A DNA stretch of 64,000 bases from Ralstonia pickettii. Lineage in GTDB: Bacteria > Pseudomonadota > Gammaproteobacteria > Burkholderiales > Burkholderiaceae. The position numbers and the translations under genes were made by a program. The DNA is taken from contig NZ_MCGB01000057.1 in assembly GCF_001699815.1 (NCBI RefSeq), positions 539,837-603,836 of the forward strand, read 5' to 3'. The notes below the pieces were generated by a model. The model saw only the letters and a list, made by a program, of their open reading frames with translations. It was not told the DNA's origin and ran no database searches. Positions 41,842-49,942 of the stretch are shown here, piece by piece (within the stretch, counting starts at the first letter, position 1; each line of letters opens with the position of its first letter).

Positions 41842-41851
41842 GTGAATTCAC
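41842..41851. promoter_or_regulatory. Perfect 10-base palindrome GTGAATTCAC in the sigma/ferritin intergenic gap
   Basis: GTGAATTCAC is its own reverse complement and lies between the two divergent genes, about 60 bases before the chosen sigma start. It could be an operator for a dimeric regulator. A chance occurrence is possible. Confidence 0.3.
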
Positions 41852-41909
41852 CCACGACCACGGTTTCTACCTACACTTTGGGCAAAACCGTCCACAGAAA
41901 ACTGCCCAC

Positions 41910-42557
41910 GTGCTCACCTATCAGCGCACCGCCGAAGACCCCGCCGCGCAACCTGCAGACCCGCCAGCGACGTCCGCAGCAGCGCGCCCCCCGAGCGCCG
42001 ACGCTGAAGAGTTGGCCGCATTGCTGCAACGCATCAGCCTGGGCGACCGCGACGCCCTGCGCACGCTGTACACGCGCTGCGCACCGAAACTGTTTGGGCT
42101 CGCGCTGCGTATCTTGGTCAGGAAGGACTGGGCCGAGGACGTTTTGCAAGAAAGTTTCGTCAACATCTGGCGCCATGCCGGCGATTACCGCCCGCATCTG
42201 GCCGCCCCCATGACGTGGATGACCACCATCGTGCGCAACCGTGCACTCGACTGCCTGCGCCGGCAGCATGCCGAGCGCGTGCAGGAATCCGTGCCCCTGG
42301 ACGAGGCCTACGCCGATGTCCTGGCCGACCACGCCCCTGGCCCTGCGGATATCGCGCTCGCCGGTCAGCAGGCCCGCGCGCTGGCCGAATGCCTCAAGCG
42401 CCTCGACCCGAAGCAACGCCAAGTCGTGTCGCTCGCCTATCTGCGTGACCTGTCGCACAGCGAGCTGGCGCAAACGCTCTCGCTGCCGCTGGGTACCGTC
42501 AAATCCTGGATGCGACGCGGGCTGGACCGCCTGCGCGAATGCCTCGGAGCACCGTGA
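41910..42557 (+). CDS. ECF-type RNA polymerase sigma factor
   Basis: This 215-residue extracytoplasmic-function sigma factor has region 2 (ALRTLYTRCAPKLFGLALRIL, then KDWAEDVLQESFVNIWRHAGDYR) and region 4 with its helix-turn-helix (LDPKQRQVVSLAYLRDLSHS, LAQTLSLPLGTVKSWMRRG). An unusual Ala/Pro-rich N-terminal extension of about 35 residues precedes region 2. I placed the start at GTG 41910 because no in-frame ATG lies nearby; the ribosome site is weak, so the start is uncertain. The stop overlaps the anti-sigma start as TGATG, which indicates coupling. The divergent ferritin-like gene is a likely target. Confidence 0.88.
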   Translation: MLTYQRTAEDPAAQPADPPATSAAARPPSADAEELAALLQRISLGDRDALRTLYTRCAPKLFGLALRILVRKDWAEDVLQESFVNIWRHAGDYRPHLAAPMTWMTTIVRNRALDCLRRQHAERVQESVPLDEAYADVLADHAPGPADIALAGQQARALAECLKRLDPKQRQVVSLAYLRDLSHSELAQTLSLPLGTVKSWMRRGLDRLRECLGAP

Positions 42558-43276
42558 TGGACCCGCGCCGCCACCCCGATCTCGTCGACAAGCTGGCCGC
42601 CGAATATGCGGTCGGCACCTTGCGCGCCGGCGCACGCCGCCGGTTCGAGCAGATCCTTCGCCACGACGACGCCGTGCGCGCCACGGTTGAACGCTGGCAA
42701 CGCTATCTGGCCGACTTGCCCGCGCTCCAGCCTGCCACGGCGCCGCTGCCGGAAATCCTCTGCCGCGTGGAAGTGCAACTCGGCTGGCGCGAGCCGACGC
42801 CGGCGCGGAAGGCGCTCTGGCAACGGATTTGGCAAGGCACCGGCTTCTGGCGCGGCGCCACCGCAGTCGCGGCGGTTGTCGCGGCGGTCGCGATCGGGCT
42901 GAACCTGCGGCTGGCGCAGCAATTGCGTGATGCACCTGTCGCCAACGCCGTGGCCGTGCTGCAGGACGCGCAGGCCCAGGCGGCCGTCCTCGTCACCTGG
43001 GATGCGCGCACCGGAACGCTATCGCTCAAGCGGCTGGATGCAACGCCGCTCAATACCGAACAGGCCTTGCAGCTCTGGGCGCTGCCCCCCGGCGGGCATC
43101 CGCAGTCACTTGGGGTGATCGGGCACCAGCGCGCCGTGCGGCTGACGGTAGCGCAGCCGTTGCGGCAGGTGCCGGCGCTCGCCATCAGCGTGGAACCGCG
43201 TGGCGGCTCGCCCAATCCGCAGGGGCCGACCGGGCCGGTGGTCTTCAAGGGCGCGCTGATCGACAGCACGCTGTAG
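42557..43276 (+). CDS. Anti-sigma factor, RskA-like
   Basis: This 239-residue protein has a cytoplasmic N-terminal anti-sigma domain ([32 protein letters not shown]) and one transmembrane helix (about 98-118, [18 protein letters not shown]). A periplasmic RskA-type domain follows ([62 protein letters not shown]). Such proteins hold their cognate ECF sigma factor at the membrane until an outside signal triggers proteolysis. It overlaps the sigma gene by one base (TGATG). The signal is not evident from the sequence. Confidence 0.9.
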   Translation: MDPRRHPDLVDKLAAEYAVGTLRAGARRRFEQILRHDDAVRATVERWQRYLADLPALQPATAPLPEILCRVEVQLGWREPTPARKALWQRIWQGTGFWRGATAVAAVVAAVAIGLNLRLAQQLRDAPVANAVAVLQDAQAQAAVLVTWDARTGTLSLKRLDATPLNTEQALQLWALPPGGHPQSLGVIGHQRAVRLTVAQPLRQVPALAISVEPRGGSPNPQGPTGPVVFKGALIDSTL

Positions 43277-43313
43277 GCACCCCGGCGCGGGGGCCGGAAG
43301 GCCTGTCGGGCGA

Positions 43314-43319
43314 TATAAT
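43314..43319 (+). promoter_or_regulatory. Candidate -10 element of argH
   Basis: A perfect TATAAT lies 61 bases before the argH start codon, just after the anti-sigma stop. No clear -35 hexamer is seen at 17 bases. Confidence 0.45.
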
Positions 43320-43379
43320 CGCGGTTTCCTGAATTTGCGGCTGGCGCTTCGCCGGCCGCGCTCCTCCAGCTGTCCGCCC

Positions 43380-44795
43380 ATGACCTCCCAACTCGCCAAG
43401 AAGGCCGAAGCGTGGTCCGCCCGCTTTAACGAGCCGGTGTCCGATCTCGTCAAGCGCTATACCGCATCGGTGTTCTTCGATAAGCGCCTCGCGCTGTTCG
43501 ACATCCAGGGCTCGCTCGCGCACGCCGCCATGCTGGCCAAGCAGGGCATCATTGCCGAAGCCGATCGCGCCGCCATCGAACAGGGCATGGCGCAGATCCG
43601 CCAGGAGATCGAAGCCGGCACGTTCGAGTGGAAGCTGGACCTGGAAGACGTGCACCTGAACATCGAAGCGCGCCTGACCGCCATGGCGGGCGACGCCGGC
43701 AAGCGCCTGCACACGGGCCGCTCGCGCAACGACCAGGTCGCCACCGACATCCGCCTGTGGCTGCGCAGCGAGATCGACAACATCGTCGGTCTGCTCAAGG
43801 CCCTGCGCGGCGCGCTGCTGGACTTGGCCGAGCAGCACACCAACACCATCGTCCCGGGCTTCACACACCTGCAGGTCGCGCAGCCGGTGGTGTTCGGCCA
43901 CCACCTGCTGGCCTACGTCGAGATGTTCACGCGCGACACCGAGCGCATGCTCGACGCCCGCCGCCGCGTCAACCGCCTGCCGCTGGGTGCCGCTGCACTG
44001 GCAGGCACGAGCTACCCGATCGACCGTGAATTTGTCGCACAGCAACTCGGCTTCGAAGGCGTATGCCGCAACTCGCTGGATGCCGTGTCCGACCGCGACT
44101 TCGCCATCGAATTCTGCGCTGCCGCCGCGCTCATCATGACGCACGTCTCGCGCTTCTCTGAAGAGCTGGTGCTGTGGATGAGCCCGCGTGTGGGTTTTAT
44201 CGACATTGCCGACCGCTTCTGCACGGGCAGCTCGATCATGCCGCAGAAGAAGAACCCCGATGTGCCCGAACTGGCACGTGGCAAAACGGGCCGCGTCAAC
44301 GGCCACCTGATTGGCCTGCTCACGCTGATGAAGGGCCAGCCGCTGGCATATAACAAAGACAATCAGGAAGACAAGGAACCACTGTTCGATACGGTGGATA
44401 CGGTGGTCGACACGCTGCGCATCTTTGCCGACATGGTGCCGGGCATCACCGTCAAGGCCGACGCCATGCGCGCCGCTGCGCTGCAGGGCTACGCCACCGC
44501 CACCGATCTGGCCGACTACCTGGTCAAGCGCGGCCTGCCCTTCCGCGATGCACATGAAGCCGTGGCCCACGCCGTGCGTGCGTGCGACGACCTGCGCTGC
44601 GACCTGGCGGATCTGTCCGTCGCGCAACTGCGTGACATCTGCGGCCTGGGCGACAAGGCCAACCTGATCGGCGATGATGTGCACACTGTGCTGACGCTGG
44701 AAGGCTCGGTCGCTTCGCGCAACCACATCGGCGGAACGGCGCCGGAGCAGGTGAAGCAAGCCATTGCGTTTGCACGGGCTGCGCTGGCTGAGTAA
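43380..44795 (+). CDS. argH: Argininosuccinate lyase
   Basis: This is the last step of arginine synthesis, splitting argininosuccinate into arginine and fumarate. The 471-residue fumarase/aspartase-superfamily enzyme has the signature [20 protein letters not shown], whose flexible loop carries the catalytic Ser. [36 protein letters not shown] and the His of that block are also intact. ATG at 43380 begins [16 protein letters not shown], the expected start. It has its own TATAAT-type promoter and a strong terminator. Confidence 0.97.
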   Translation: MTSQLAKKAEAWSARFNEPVSDLVKRYTASVFFDKRLALFDIQGSLAHAAMLAKQGIIAEADRAAIEQGMAQIRQEIEAGTFEWKLDLEDVHLNIEARLTAMAGDAGKRLHTGRSRNDQVATDIRLWLRSEIDNIVGLLKALRGALLDLAEQHTNTIVPGFTHLQVAQPVVFGHHLLAYVEMFTRDTERMLDARRRVNRLPLGAAALAGTSYPIDREFVAQQLGFEGVCRNSLDAVSDRDFAIEFCAAAALIMTHVSRFSEELVLWMSPRVGFIDIADRFCTGSSIMPQKKNPDVPELARGKTGRVNGHLIGLLTLMKGQPLAYNKDNQEDKEPLFDTVDTVVDTLRIFADMVPGITVKADAMRAAALQGYATATDLADYLVKRGLPFRDAHEAVAHAVRACDDLRCDLADLSVAQLRDICGLGDKANLIGDDVHTVLTLEGSVASRNHIGGTAPEQVKQAIAFARAALAE

Positions 44796-44813
44796 TTCGC
44801 AGCCGCTTCAAAC

Positions 44814-44850
44814 AAAAACGCCGCGCTGATCAACTCAGCGCGGCGTTTTT
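44814..44850. terminator. Bidirectional terminator between argH and the decarboxylase gene
   Basis: AACGCCGCGCTGA and TCAGCGCGGCGTT pair perfectly over 13 bases around a five-base loop. Runs of A on the left and T on the right let it serve both convergent genes. Confidence 0.9.
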
Positions 44851-44867
44851 GTTTGTGCGACTGAAAC

Positions 44868-47147
44868 TCAGCGCACGCAATCGACGAAGTACTCCATCCT
44901 GCCGTCGACCTCTTCCTCGACCAGCCCGTGAATATCCGTCTCGAAGCCCGGGAACAGCTTGTTGAACTCGCGAGCGAACTGCAGGTACTGCACGATCGTT
45001 TTATTGAAGCGCTCGCCCGGGATCAGCAGCGGAATGCCCGGCGGATACGGTGTCAGCAGGATGCCGGTGATGCGGCCTTCCAGATCGTCGATCGCTACAC
45101 GCTCGGTCTCGCGGTGCGCCATCTTGGCCCAAGCGTCCGACGGGATCATCGCCGGCTCCATGTCCGACAGGTACATCTCGGTCGTCACGCGGGCCACGTC
45201 GTTGGCCTGATAGACGCTGTGGATGCTGTCGCACAGTTCGCGCAGGCCGATGCGCTCGTACTGCGGATACTGGCGCACGAATTCCGGCAACACGCGCCAC
45301 AGCGGCTGGTTGTTGTCGTAATCGTCCTTGAACTGCTGCAACTCCGTCACCAGCGAGTTCCAGCGGCCCTTGGTGATGCCGATCGTGAACATGATGAAGA
45401 ACGAGTACAGACCCGTCTTCTCGACGATGATGCCGTGCTCGGCCAGGTAGCGCGTGACGATGGCGGCCGGGATGCCGGAATCGCTGAACTTGCCGTCCAC
45501 ATCCAGGCCCGGGGTGATGATGGTGGCCTTGATCGGATCGAGCAGGTTGAAGTCTTCGGCCAGGTTGCCGAAGCCGTGCCAGCGCTCGTTGGCCTTGAGC
45601 ATCCACGCTTCGCGCTCTTCGATGCCTTCGTCCGACAGATCGTTCGGGCCCCAGACCTTGAACCACCAGTCGTCGCCGCGGCCGTTGCCACCATTTGTGC
45701 CCAGGTATTCGTGCTCAACCTTGCGCATGGCGCGGCGGAAGTCCAGCGCTTCGGCAATGCTCTCTTCCACCAGCGCGGTGCCGCCCGGCGCTTCCATCAT
45801 CGCGGCCGCGACGTCGCACGACGCAATGATCGAGTACTGCGGGCTCGTCGACGTGTGCATCAGATACGCCTCGTTGAAGCGATACGTATCGAGCTTGCGC
45901 GTCTCGGAATCCTGCACGAGGATCTGCGAGGCCTGTGACAAGCCAGCCAGCAGCTTGTGCGTGCTCTGCGTGGCATAGACCAGCGCATCCTTGCTGCGCG
46001 GACGGCCGTGGCCGATCGCGTGCATGTTCTCGTAGAACGGGTGGAACGACGCGTGCGGCAGCCACGCTTCGTCAAAGTGCAGTGTGTCGATTTCGGTCGA
46101 CAGCATGTTCTTGATCATCTCGGCGTTGTACAGCACGCCGTCGTACGTACCCTGCGTGATGGTCAGGATGCGCGGCTTCTTGTTCTTGGCCTTGCTGGCA
46201 AACGGATGGTCGGCGATCTTCCTGGCGATCGTTTCCGGCTCGAACTCGCTCTTCGGGATCGGGCCGATGATGCCGAAGTGGTTGCGCGTCGGCATCAGGA
46301 ACACGGGGATCGCGCCCGTCATCATGATCGCGTGCAGATTCGACTTGTGGCAGTTGCGGTCCACCACCACGATGTCACCGGGCGCCACGTTGGCGTGCCA
46401 CACCATCTTGTTCGACGTCGACGTGCCGTTGGTCACGAAGAACATGTGGTCCGAACCGAAGATGCGCGCAGCGTTGCGCTCAGACGCGGCCACGGGACCC
46501 GTGTGATCCAGCAGTTGGCCCAGTTCTTCCACGGCGTTGCAGACGTCGGCGCGCAGCATGTTCTCGCCAAAGAACTGATGGAACACCTGCCCCACCGGGC
46601 TCTTCAGGAACGCCACGCCGCCCGAGTGCCCCGGGCAATGCCACGAATACGAGCTGTCCTGCGCGTAGTCGATCAGCGCCTTGAAGAACGGCGGCGGCAG
46701 CGAATCCAGGTAATTGCGCGCTTCACGAATGATGTGTCGGGCCACGAACTCGGGCGTGTCCTCGAACATGTGGATGAAGCCGTGCAGCTCGCGCAGCACG
46801 TCGTTCGGCAGATGGCGCGAGGTGCGCGTTTCGCCGTACAGGAAGATGGGGATGTCGGCGTTGCGGCGACGCACTTCTGCCACGAAGGCGCGCAGGTTTT
46901 CGACGGCTTCCGGTTCCGGCTTGTCGTTGTCCGGATTGATGAACTCGTCGTCGTCGATCGAGACGATGAAGGTGGACGCGCGGCTGGACTGTTGCGCGAA
47001 CGAGGTCAAGTCACCATAGCTGGTGAGGCCGGTCACCTCCATCCCTTCCTGCTCGATGGCCTGGGCCAGCGCGCGAATGCCCGACCCGGAGATGTTCTCG
47101 GAGCGGAAGTCCTCGTCAATGATGATGACGGGAAAGCGGAATTTCAT
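44868..47147 (-). CDS. Orn/Lys/Arg decarboxylase (PLP-dependent, fold type I)
   Basis: This 759-residue decarboxylase belongs to the large bacterial lysine/ornithine/arginine decarboxylase group. It has an N-terminal response-regulator-like wing domain (FPVIIIDEDFRSENISGSGIR). The PLP core contains WHCPGHSGGVAF, DHMFFVTNGTSTSNKMVWHA, HFDEAWLPHASFHP and the PLP-binding Lys in STHKLLAGLSQAS. A C-terminal domain contains LTPYPPGIPLLIPGERF. It would make cadaverine, putrescine or agmatine and consume protons, so it can serve polyamine synthesis or acid resistance. I cannot fix the amino-acid substrate from sequence. It lies 74 bases after dcd in the same direction. Confidence 0.93.
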   Translation of the reverse strand: MKFRFPVIIIDEDFRSENISGSGIRALAQAIEQEGMEVTGLTSYGDLTSFAQQSSRASTFIVSIDDDEFINPDNDKPEPEAVENLRAFVAEVRRRNADIPIFLYGETRTSRHLPNDVLRELHGFIHMFEDTPEFVARHIIREARNYLDSLPPPFFKALIDYAQDSSYSWHCPGHSGGVAFLKSPVGQVFHQFFGENMLRADVCNAVEELGQLLDHTGPVAASERNAARIFGSDHMFFVTNGTSTSNKMVWHANVAPGDIVVVDRNCHKSNLHAIMMTGAIPVFLMPTRNHFGIIGPIPKSEFEPETIARKIADHPFASKAKNKKPRILTITQGTYDGVLYNAEMIKNMLSTEIDTLHFDEAWLPHASFHPFYENMHAIGHGRPRSKDALVYATQSTHKLLAGLSQASQILVQDSETRKLDTYRFNEAYLMHTSTSPQYSIIASCDVAAAMMEAPGGTALVEESIAEALDFRRAMRKVEHEYLGTNGGNGRGDDWWFKVWGPNDLSDEGIEEREAWMLKANERWHGFGNLAEDFNLLDPIKATIITPGLDVDGKFSDSGIPAAIVTRYLAEHGIIVEKTGLYSFFIMFTIGITKGRWNSLVTELQQFKDDYDNNQPLWRVLPEFVRQYPQYERIGLRELCDSIHSVYQANDVARVTTEMYLSDMEPAMIPSDAWAKMAHRETERVAIDDLEGRITGILLTPYPPGIPLLIPGERFNKTIVQYLQFAREFNKLFPGFETDIHGLVEEEVDGRMEYFVDCVR

Positions 47148-47220
47148 CGTGGTTCCTTATGGATGCAGCTAAAGGCACCGCTCCGGATACGCCTGAACGC
47201 GCGGAAACGGACTACAAAAA

Positions 47221-47787
47221 CTAGGTCTTGGGCAGCGTCACACCGTGCTGGCCCTGGTACTTGCCACCACGATCCTTGTACGAGGTTTCGCATTCCTCGT
47301 CGCTCTCGAAGAACAGCACCTGCGCGCAGCCTTCCCCAGCGTAGATCTTGGCGGGCAGCGGCGTGGTGTTGGAGAACTCGAGCGTCACGTACCCTTCCCA
47401 TTCAGGCTCGAACGGCGTGACGTTGACGATGATCCCGCAGCGCGCGTACGTGCTCTTGCCCAGACACACGGTCAGCACCGTGCGCGGGATGCGGAAATAC
47501 TCCATCGTGCGGGCCAGCGCGAACGAGTTCGGCGGGATGATGCACACATCGCCCTTGAAGTCGACAAACGACTTCTCGTCGAAGTTCTTCGGATCGACGA
47601 TGGTGCTGTTGATGTTGGTGAAGATCTTGAATTCGTCGGCGCAGCGGATGTCGTAGCCGTAGCTCGACGTGCCGTAGGAAACGATGCGGCGCCCATCGGA
47701 TTCGCGCACCTGATCGGGCTCGAACGGCTCGATCATGCCGTGCTGCTCTGCCATGCGGCGGATCCACTTGTCGGATTTGATGCTCAT
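47221..47787 (-). CDS. dcd: dCTP deaminase
   Basis: This enzyme converts dCTP to dUTP for thymidylate synthesis. The 188-residue trimeric protein has the family blocks [56 protein letters not shown] with its catalytic region, [19 protein letters not shown] and the C-terminal lid ending [14 protein letters not shown]. Length is typical. An imperfect 13-base hairpin lies 25-70 bases upstream of its start. Confidence 0.97.
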   Translation of the reverse strand: MSIKSDKWIRRMAEQHGMIEPFEPDQVRESDGRRIVSYGTSSYGYDIRCADEFKIFTNINSTIVDPKNFDEKSFVDFKGDVCIIPPNSFALARTMEYFRIPRTVLTVCLGKSTYARCGIIVNVTPFEPEWEGYVTLEFSNTTPLPAKIYAGEGCAQVLFFESDEECETSYKDRGGKYQGQHGVTLPKT

Positions 47788-47812
47788 GGAGCGTCCAGAT
47801 ACCTTGGATGAA

Positions 47813-47855
47813 CAAATGGGGGCAGCCTTCGCGGTGCGAAAACTGTCCCCATTTG
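47813..47855. repeat. Inverted repeat in the dcd leader
   Basis: CAAATGGGGGCAG (47813-47825) and CTGTCCCCATTTG (47843-47855) pair over 13 positions with one G-T mismatch around a 17-base loop. It lies between the fdhD end and the dcd start, within the probable dcd leader. It could be an attenuator-like structure, a processed hairpin or a short palindromic repeat unit. No T-run follows on either strand. Confidence 0.6.
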
Positions 47856-47983
47856 GTCACGCCAGCGGCCGGGCCCGCGCCTGGGGCCGGTTTGGAACGC
47901 GGATTGTACTCCCAAACCTGTGACGGAAAACCCCGTGGCGGCCGATGGCTTGCGCTGGCCTTATCCGGGCAAACGCGAGCGGA

Positions 47984-48859
47984 TCAGCGGCCGGATTCCG
48001 CCGCCTGAAGCAGTTCCCCGCGCGGCCCGACCATGCCGGCCACTCCCGGCTCGGCCACAAAACGGTCCCGCCCCGTGTAGAGCAGAAAGTGCCGCCCCGT
48101 GCACCGCGCAAACAGCGTCAGGTTGACCCGCTGCGCCATCTGGTGGCCCATCTGCGTGACACCTGAGCGCGACAACAGGAACGGAATGCCCATCTGCGCG
48201 CCCTTGATGACCATCTCGGAGGTCAGGCGGCCGGTGGTGTAGAAGATCTTGTCGCCGCCCTCCATGCCCTCAAGCCACATGCGGCCGGCGATGGCATCCA
48301 CGGCATTGTGGCGGCCCACGTCTTCAATGAAATGCAGCAGCTGGCCGTGCGCATCGAACAGCGCGCAGCCATGCACGGAGCCCGCCTGCTTGTAGATCGA
48401 CTGCTGCAGGCGGATGGCGTCCACCACGCGGTACAGCGTGGTCTGCGTCATGCGCGCGTCGGGCGGCAGATGGATGGCGTCGATCTCGTCCATCAGCGAG
48501 CCAAACACGGTGCCTTGCCCGCAGCCGGTGGTCACGGTGCGGCGGGCGGTCTTCTCGTCCAGGTCGGCGATGCCGGCGCGCGTGGACACGGCAGCCGATT
48601 CGGTTTCCCAATCGACCTGGATGGAGGCGATGTCTTCGATGCTGCTGACCAGGCGCTGGTTACGCAGATAGCCGAGTACGAGCGCTTCGGGCGCGCCGCC
48701 CAGCGTCATCAGCGTGACGAGTTCGCGCTTGTCGAGATAGACCGTGAGCGGGCGTTCACCAGGGATGTAGACATGGCGTGCGCGGCCCAGCTCGTCGAGC
48801 ACTTCAACCTCGTCGAGCAGTGGAACAGAAGCGTTGGTCAGTTCGGGGCGCAGCGGCAT
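47984..48859 (-). CDS. fdhD: Formate dehydrogenase accessory sulfurtransferase FdhD
   Basis: This protein delivers sulfur from cysteine desulfurase to the bis-MGD molybdenum cofactor of formate dehydrogenase; without it the enzyme is inactive. The 291-residue protein has the family blocks ERPLTVYLDKRELVTLMTLG, TTGCGQGTVFG, YKQAGSVHGCALFD, EDVGRHNAVDAIAG and SRSGVTQMGHQMAQ. The active-site loop keeps Cys113 but has Gly116 in place of the second cysteine of the CxxC seen in the Escherichia coli protein. It is the last gene of the minus-strand formate dehydrogenase run, just after sodC. Confidence 0.95.
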   Translation of the reverse strand: MPLRPELTNASVPLLDEVEVLDELGRARHVYIPGERPLTVYLDKRELVTLMTLGGAPEALVLGYLRNQRLVSSIEDIASIQVDWETESAAVSTRAGIADLDEKTARRTVTTGCGQGTVFGSLMDEIDAIHLPPDARMTQTTLYRVVDAIRLQQSIYKQAGSVHGCALFDAHGQLLHFIEDVGRHNAVDAIAGRMWLEGMEGGDKIFYTTGRLTSEMVIKGAQMGIPFLLSRSGVTQMGHQMAQRVNLTLFARCTGRHFLLYTGRDRFVAEPGVAGMVGPRGELLQAAESGR

Positions 48860-48871
48860 CGATGTCTTCGT

Positions 48872-48904
48872 TCAAATAAAAATGCGCACGGCGAGCGTGC
48901 GCAT
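48872..48904 (-). terminator. Terminator after sodC
   Basis: On the minus strand GCGCACG and CGTGCGC pair around a five-base loop and are followed by ATTTTTATTT. It lies between sodC and fdhD, so transcription into fdhD may be reduced or fdhD may have its own start. Confidence 0.6.
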
Positions 48905-48913
48905 GCTGCGGTT

Positions 48914-48937
48914 GGTACCTGCCCGAGAGCAGGTACC
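48914..48937. repeat. Perfect inverted repeat between sodC and fdhD
   Basis: GGTACCTGC and GCAGGTACC pair perfectly around a six-base loop, directly after the sodC stop codon. With the adjoining terminator-like hairpin it forms a double stem-loop at the sodC 3' end. Confidence 0.65.
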
Positions 48938-48949
48938 GCGTGCGGGCGA

Positions 48950-49501
48950 TCAGTTCGCCACGATCACGCCGCAGGCGATGCGCCCGCCGGAATTGCCGGT
49001 GGGCTGGGTCGTGTAGTCGTCCTTGCCTGCGTGGACGATCAGCGCGTGGCCGACCAGGCTGGTGGGCCCAGGCGACAGCGTCACGCCGGAAAGAACGATC
49101 GAGCCGACAGCCTTGCCGTTGGCATCGGATTGCAGCATCGGAATGTCGCCGGCGTGGTGCGCACCTTGACGCGGATCACCGTGTTGCTGGCCGGTCGGGT
49201 TGAAGTGACCGCCGGCGCTATTGCCATCCGCCGACGAGCAATCGCCCTTCTCATGCACGTGGAAACCGAACATGCCGTTGGCCGGCAGGCCGGAAATATC
49301 CACGGCGATGGCAACCCGATTGTCGCCTTGCTGCGCGAGCTTCACGCTGCCTTGCACGGTGCTGCCGCTCTTGGGTGCCAGCACGGCCGAGGCCGTCATG
49401 GCGCCGTCACCGGCATTAGCCGCCTTGGCCGTCGACGCTGAGTTCGATGCGCAGCCGGCCATCAGGCCGATCGCGGCGAGTGCAATCGCGAGTTGCTTCA
49501 T
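48950..49501 (-). CDS. sodC: Cu/Zn superoxide dismutase, lipid-anchored
   Basis: This enzyme dismutates superoxide in the periplasm or outer membrane. The 183-residue protein has a lipoprotein signal with lipobox LMAGC (Cys17) and a short linker, then the Cu/Zn SOD fold. The ligand-bearing blocks are FGFHVHEKGDCS, GGHFNPTGQQHG, GAHHAGDIP and VGHALIVHAGKDDY, ending GNSGGRIACGVI with the disulfide Cys. All expected His ligands are visible. It sits inside the formate dehydrogenase run, between a small periplasmic protein and fdhD, which hints at protection of the oxygen-sensitive enzyme or shared regulation. Confidence 0.95.
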   Translation of the reverse strand: MKQLAIALAAIGLMAGCASNSASTAKAANAGDGAMTASAVLAPKSGSTVQGSVKLAQQGDNRVAIAVDISGLPANGMFGFHVHEKGDCSSADGNSAGGHFNPTGQQHGDPRQGAHHAGDIPMLQSDANGKAVGSIVLSGVTLSPGPTSLVGHALIVHAGKDDYTTQPTGNSGGRIACGVIVAN

Positions 49502-49583
49502 GTGTCACCTCCAGTCAGGGTTCACTCGGGGAGCGGACGATTGTACTGCCGGATGATGAACACGCAACATTGGAACCAACGGT

Positions 49584-49907
49584 TCACCCTTTGGCCGCCG
49601 GTGCCGGTGCCGATGCTGCGGGCACAGGCGCGACAAACGGCCCCGGATCCACGCACGGCGCGCCCGGTTGCGTATGCGCAGCCTTGCCGCCGGCCTGGTA
49701 CGACGCCGCCGCCTTGTCCTGGGCCTTGCACGTCTGGAACGCGGCCACCTTGTCGCCCCAGGCTGCCTTGGCCTTCGCCAGATCCGCCTGTGCCTTCTGT
49801 TCTTCCGTCGGTGCCGGCAGCTTGGCGCCGGCCAGTCCGCTTGTCAGGACCAGCATGGCGGCAGCAAGTGCCATACCTGCGGCGCGAGTCAGCGTGGAAG
49901 CATGCAT
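49584..49907 (-). CDS. Small periplasmic protein of unknown function in the formate dehydrogenase cluster
   Basis: This 107-residue protein has a clear signal peptide (MHASTLTRAAGMALAAAMLV through GLAGA). The mature part reads KLPAPTEEQKAQADLAKAKA with a short helix, then two cysteines (TCKAQDK and APCVDPG) and a Pro/Ala tail. It resembles the small proteins annotated only as hypothetical in Ralstonia and Burkholderia formate dehydrogenase neighbourhoods, as far as I recall. It lies 35 bases after the cytochrome b gene and in the same direction. A disulfide between the two cysteines is plausible. Confidence 0.7.
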   Translation of the reverse strand: MHASTLTRAAGMALAAAMLVLTSGLAGAKLPAPTEEQKAQADLAKAKAAWGDKVAAFQTCKAQDKAAASYQAGGKAAHTQPGAPCVDPGPFVAPVPAASAPAPAAKG

Positions 49908-49942
49908 GGTGAGGATCCTCGAATGAGTGGCAGGCGATGGCG

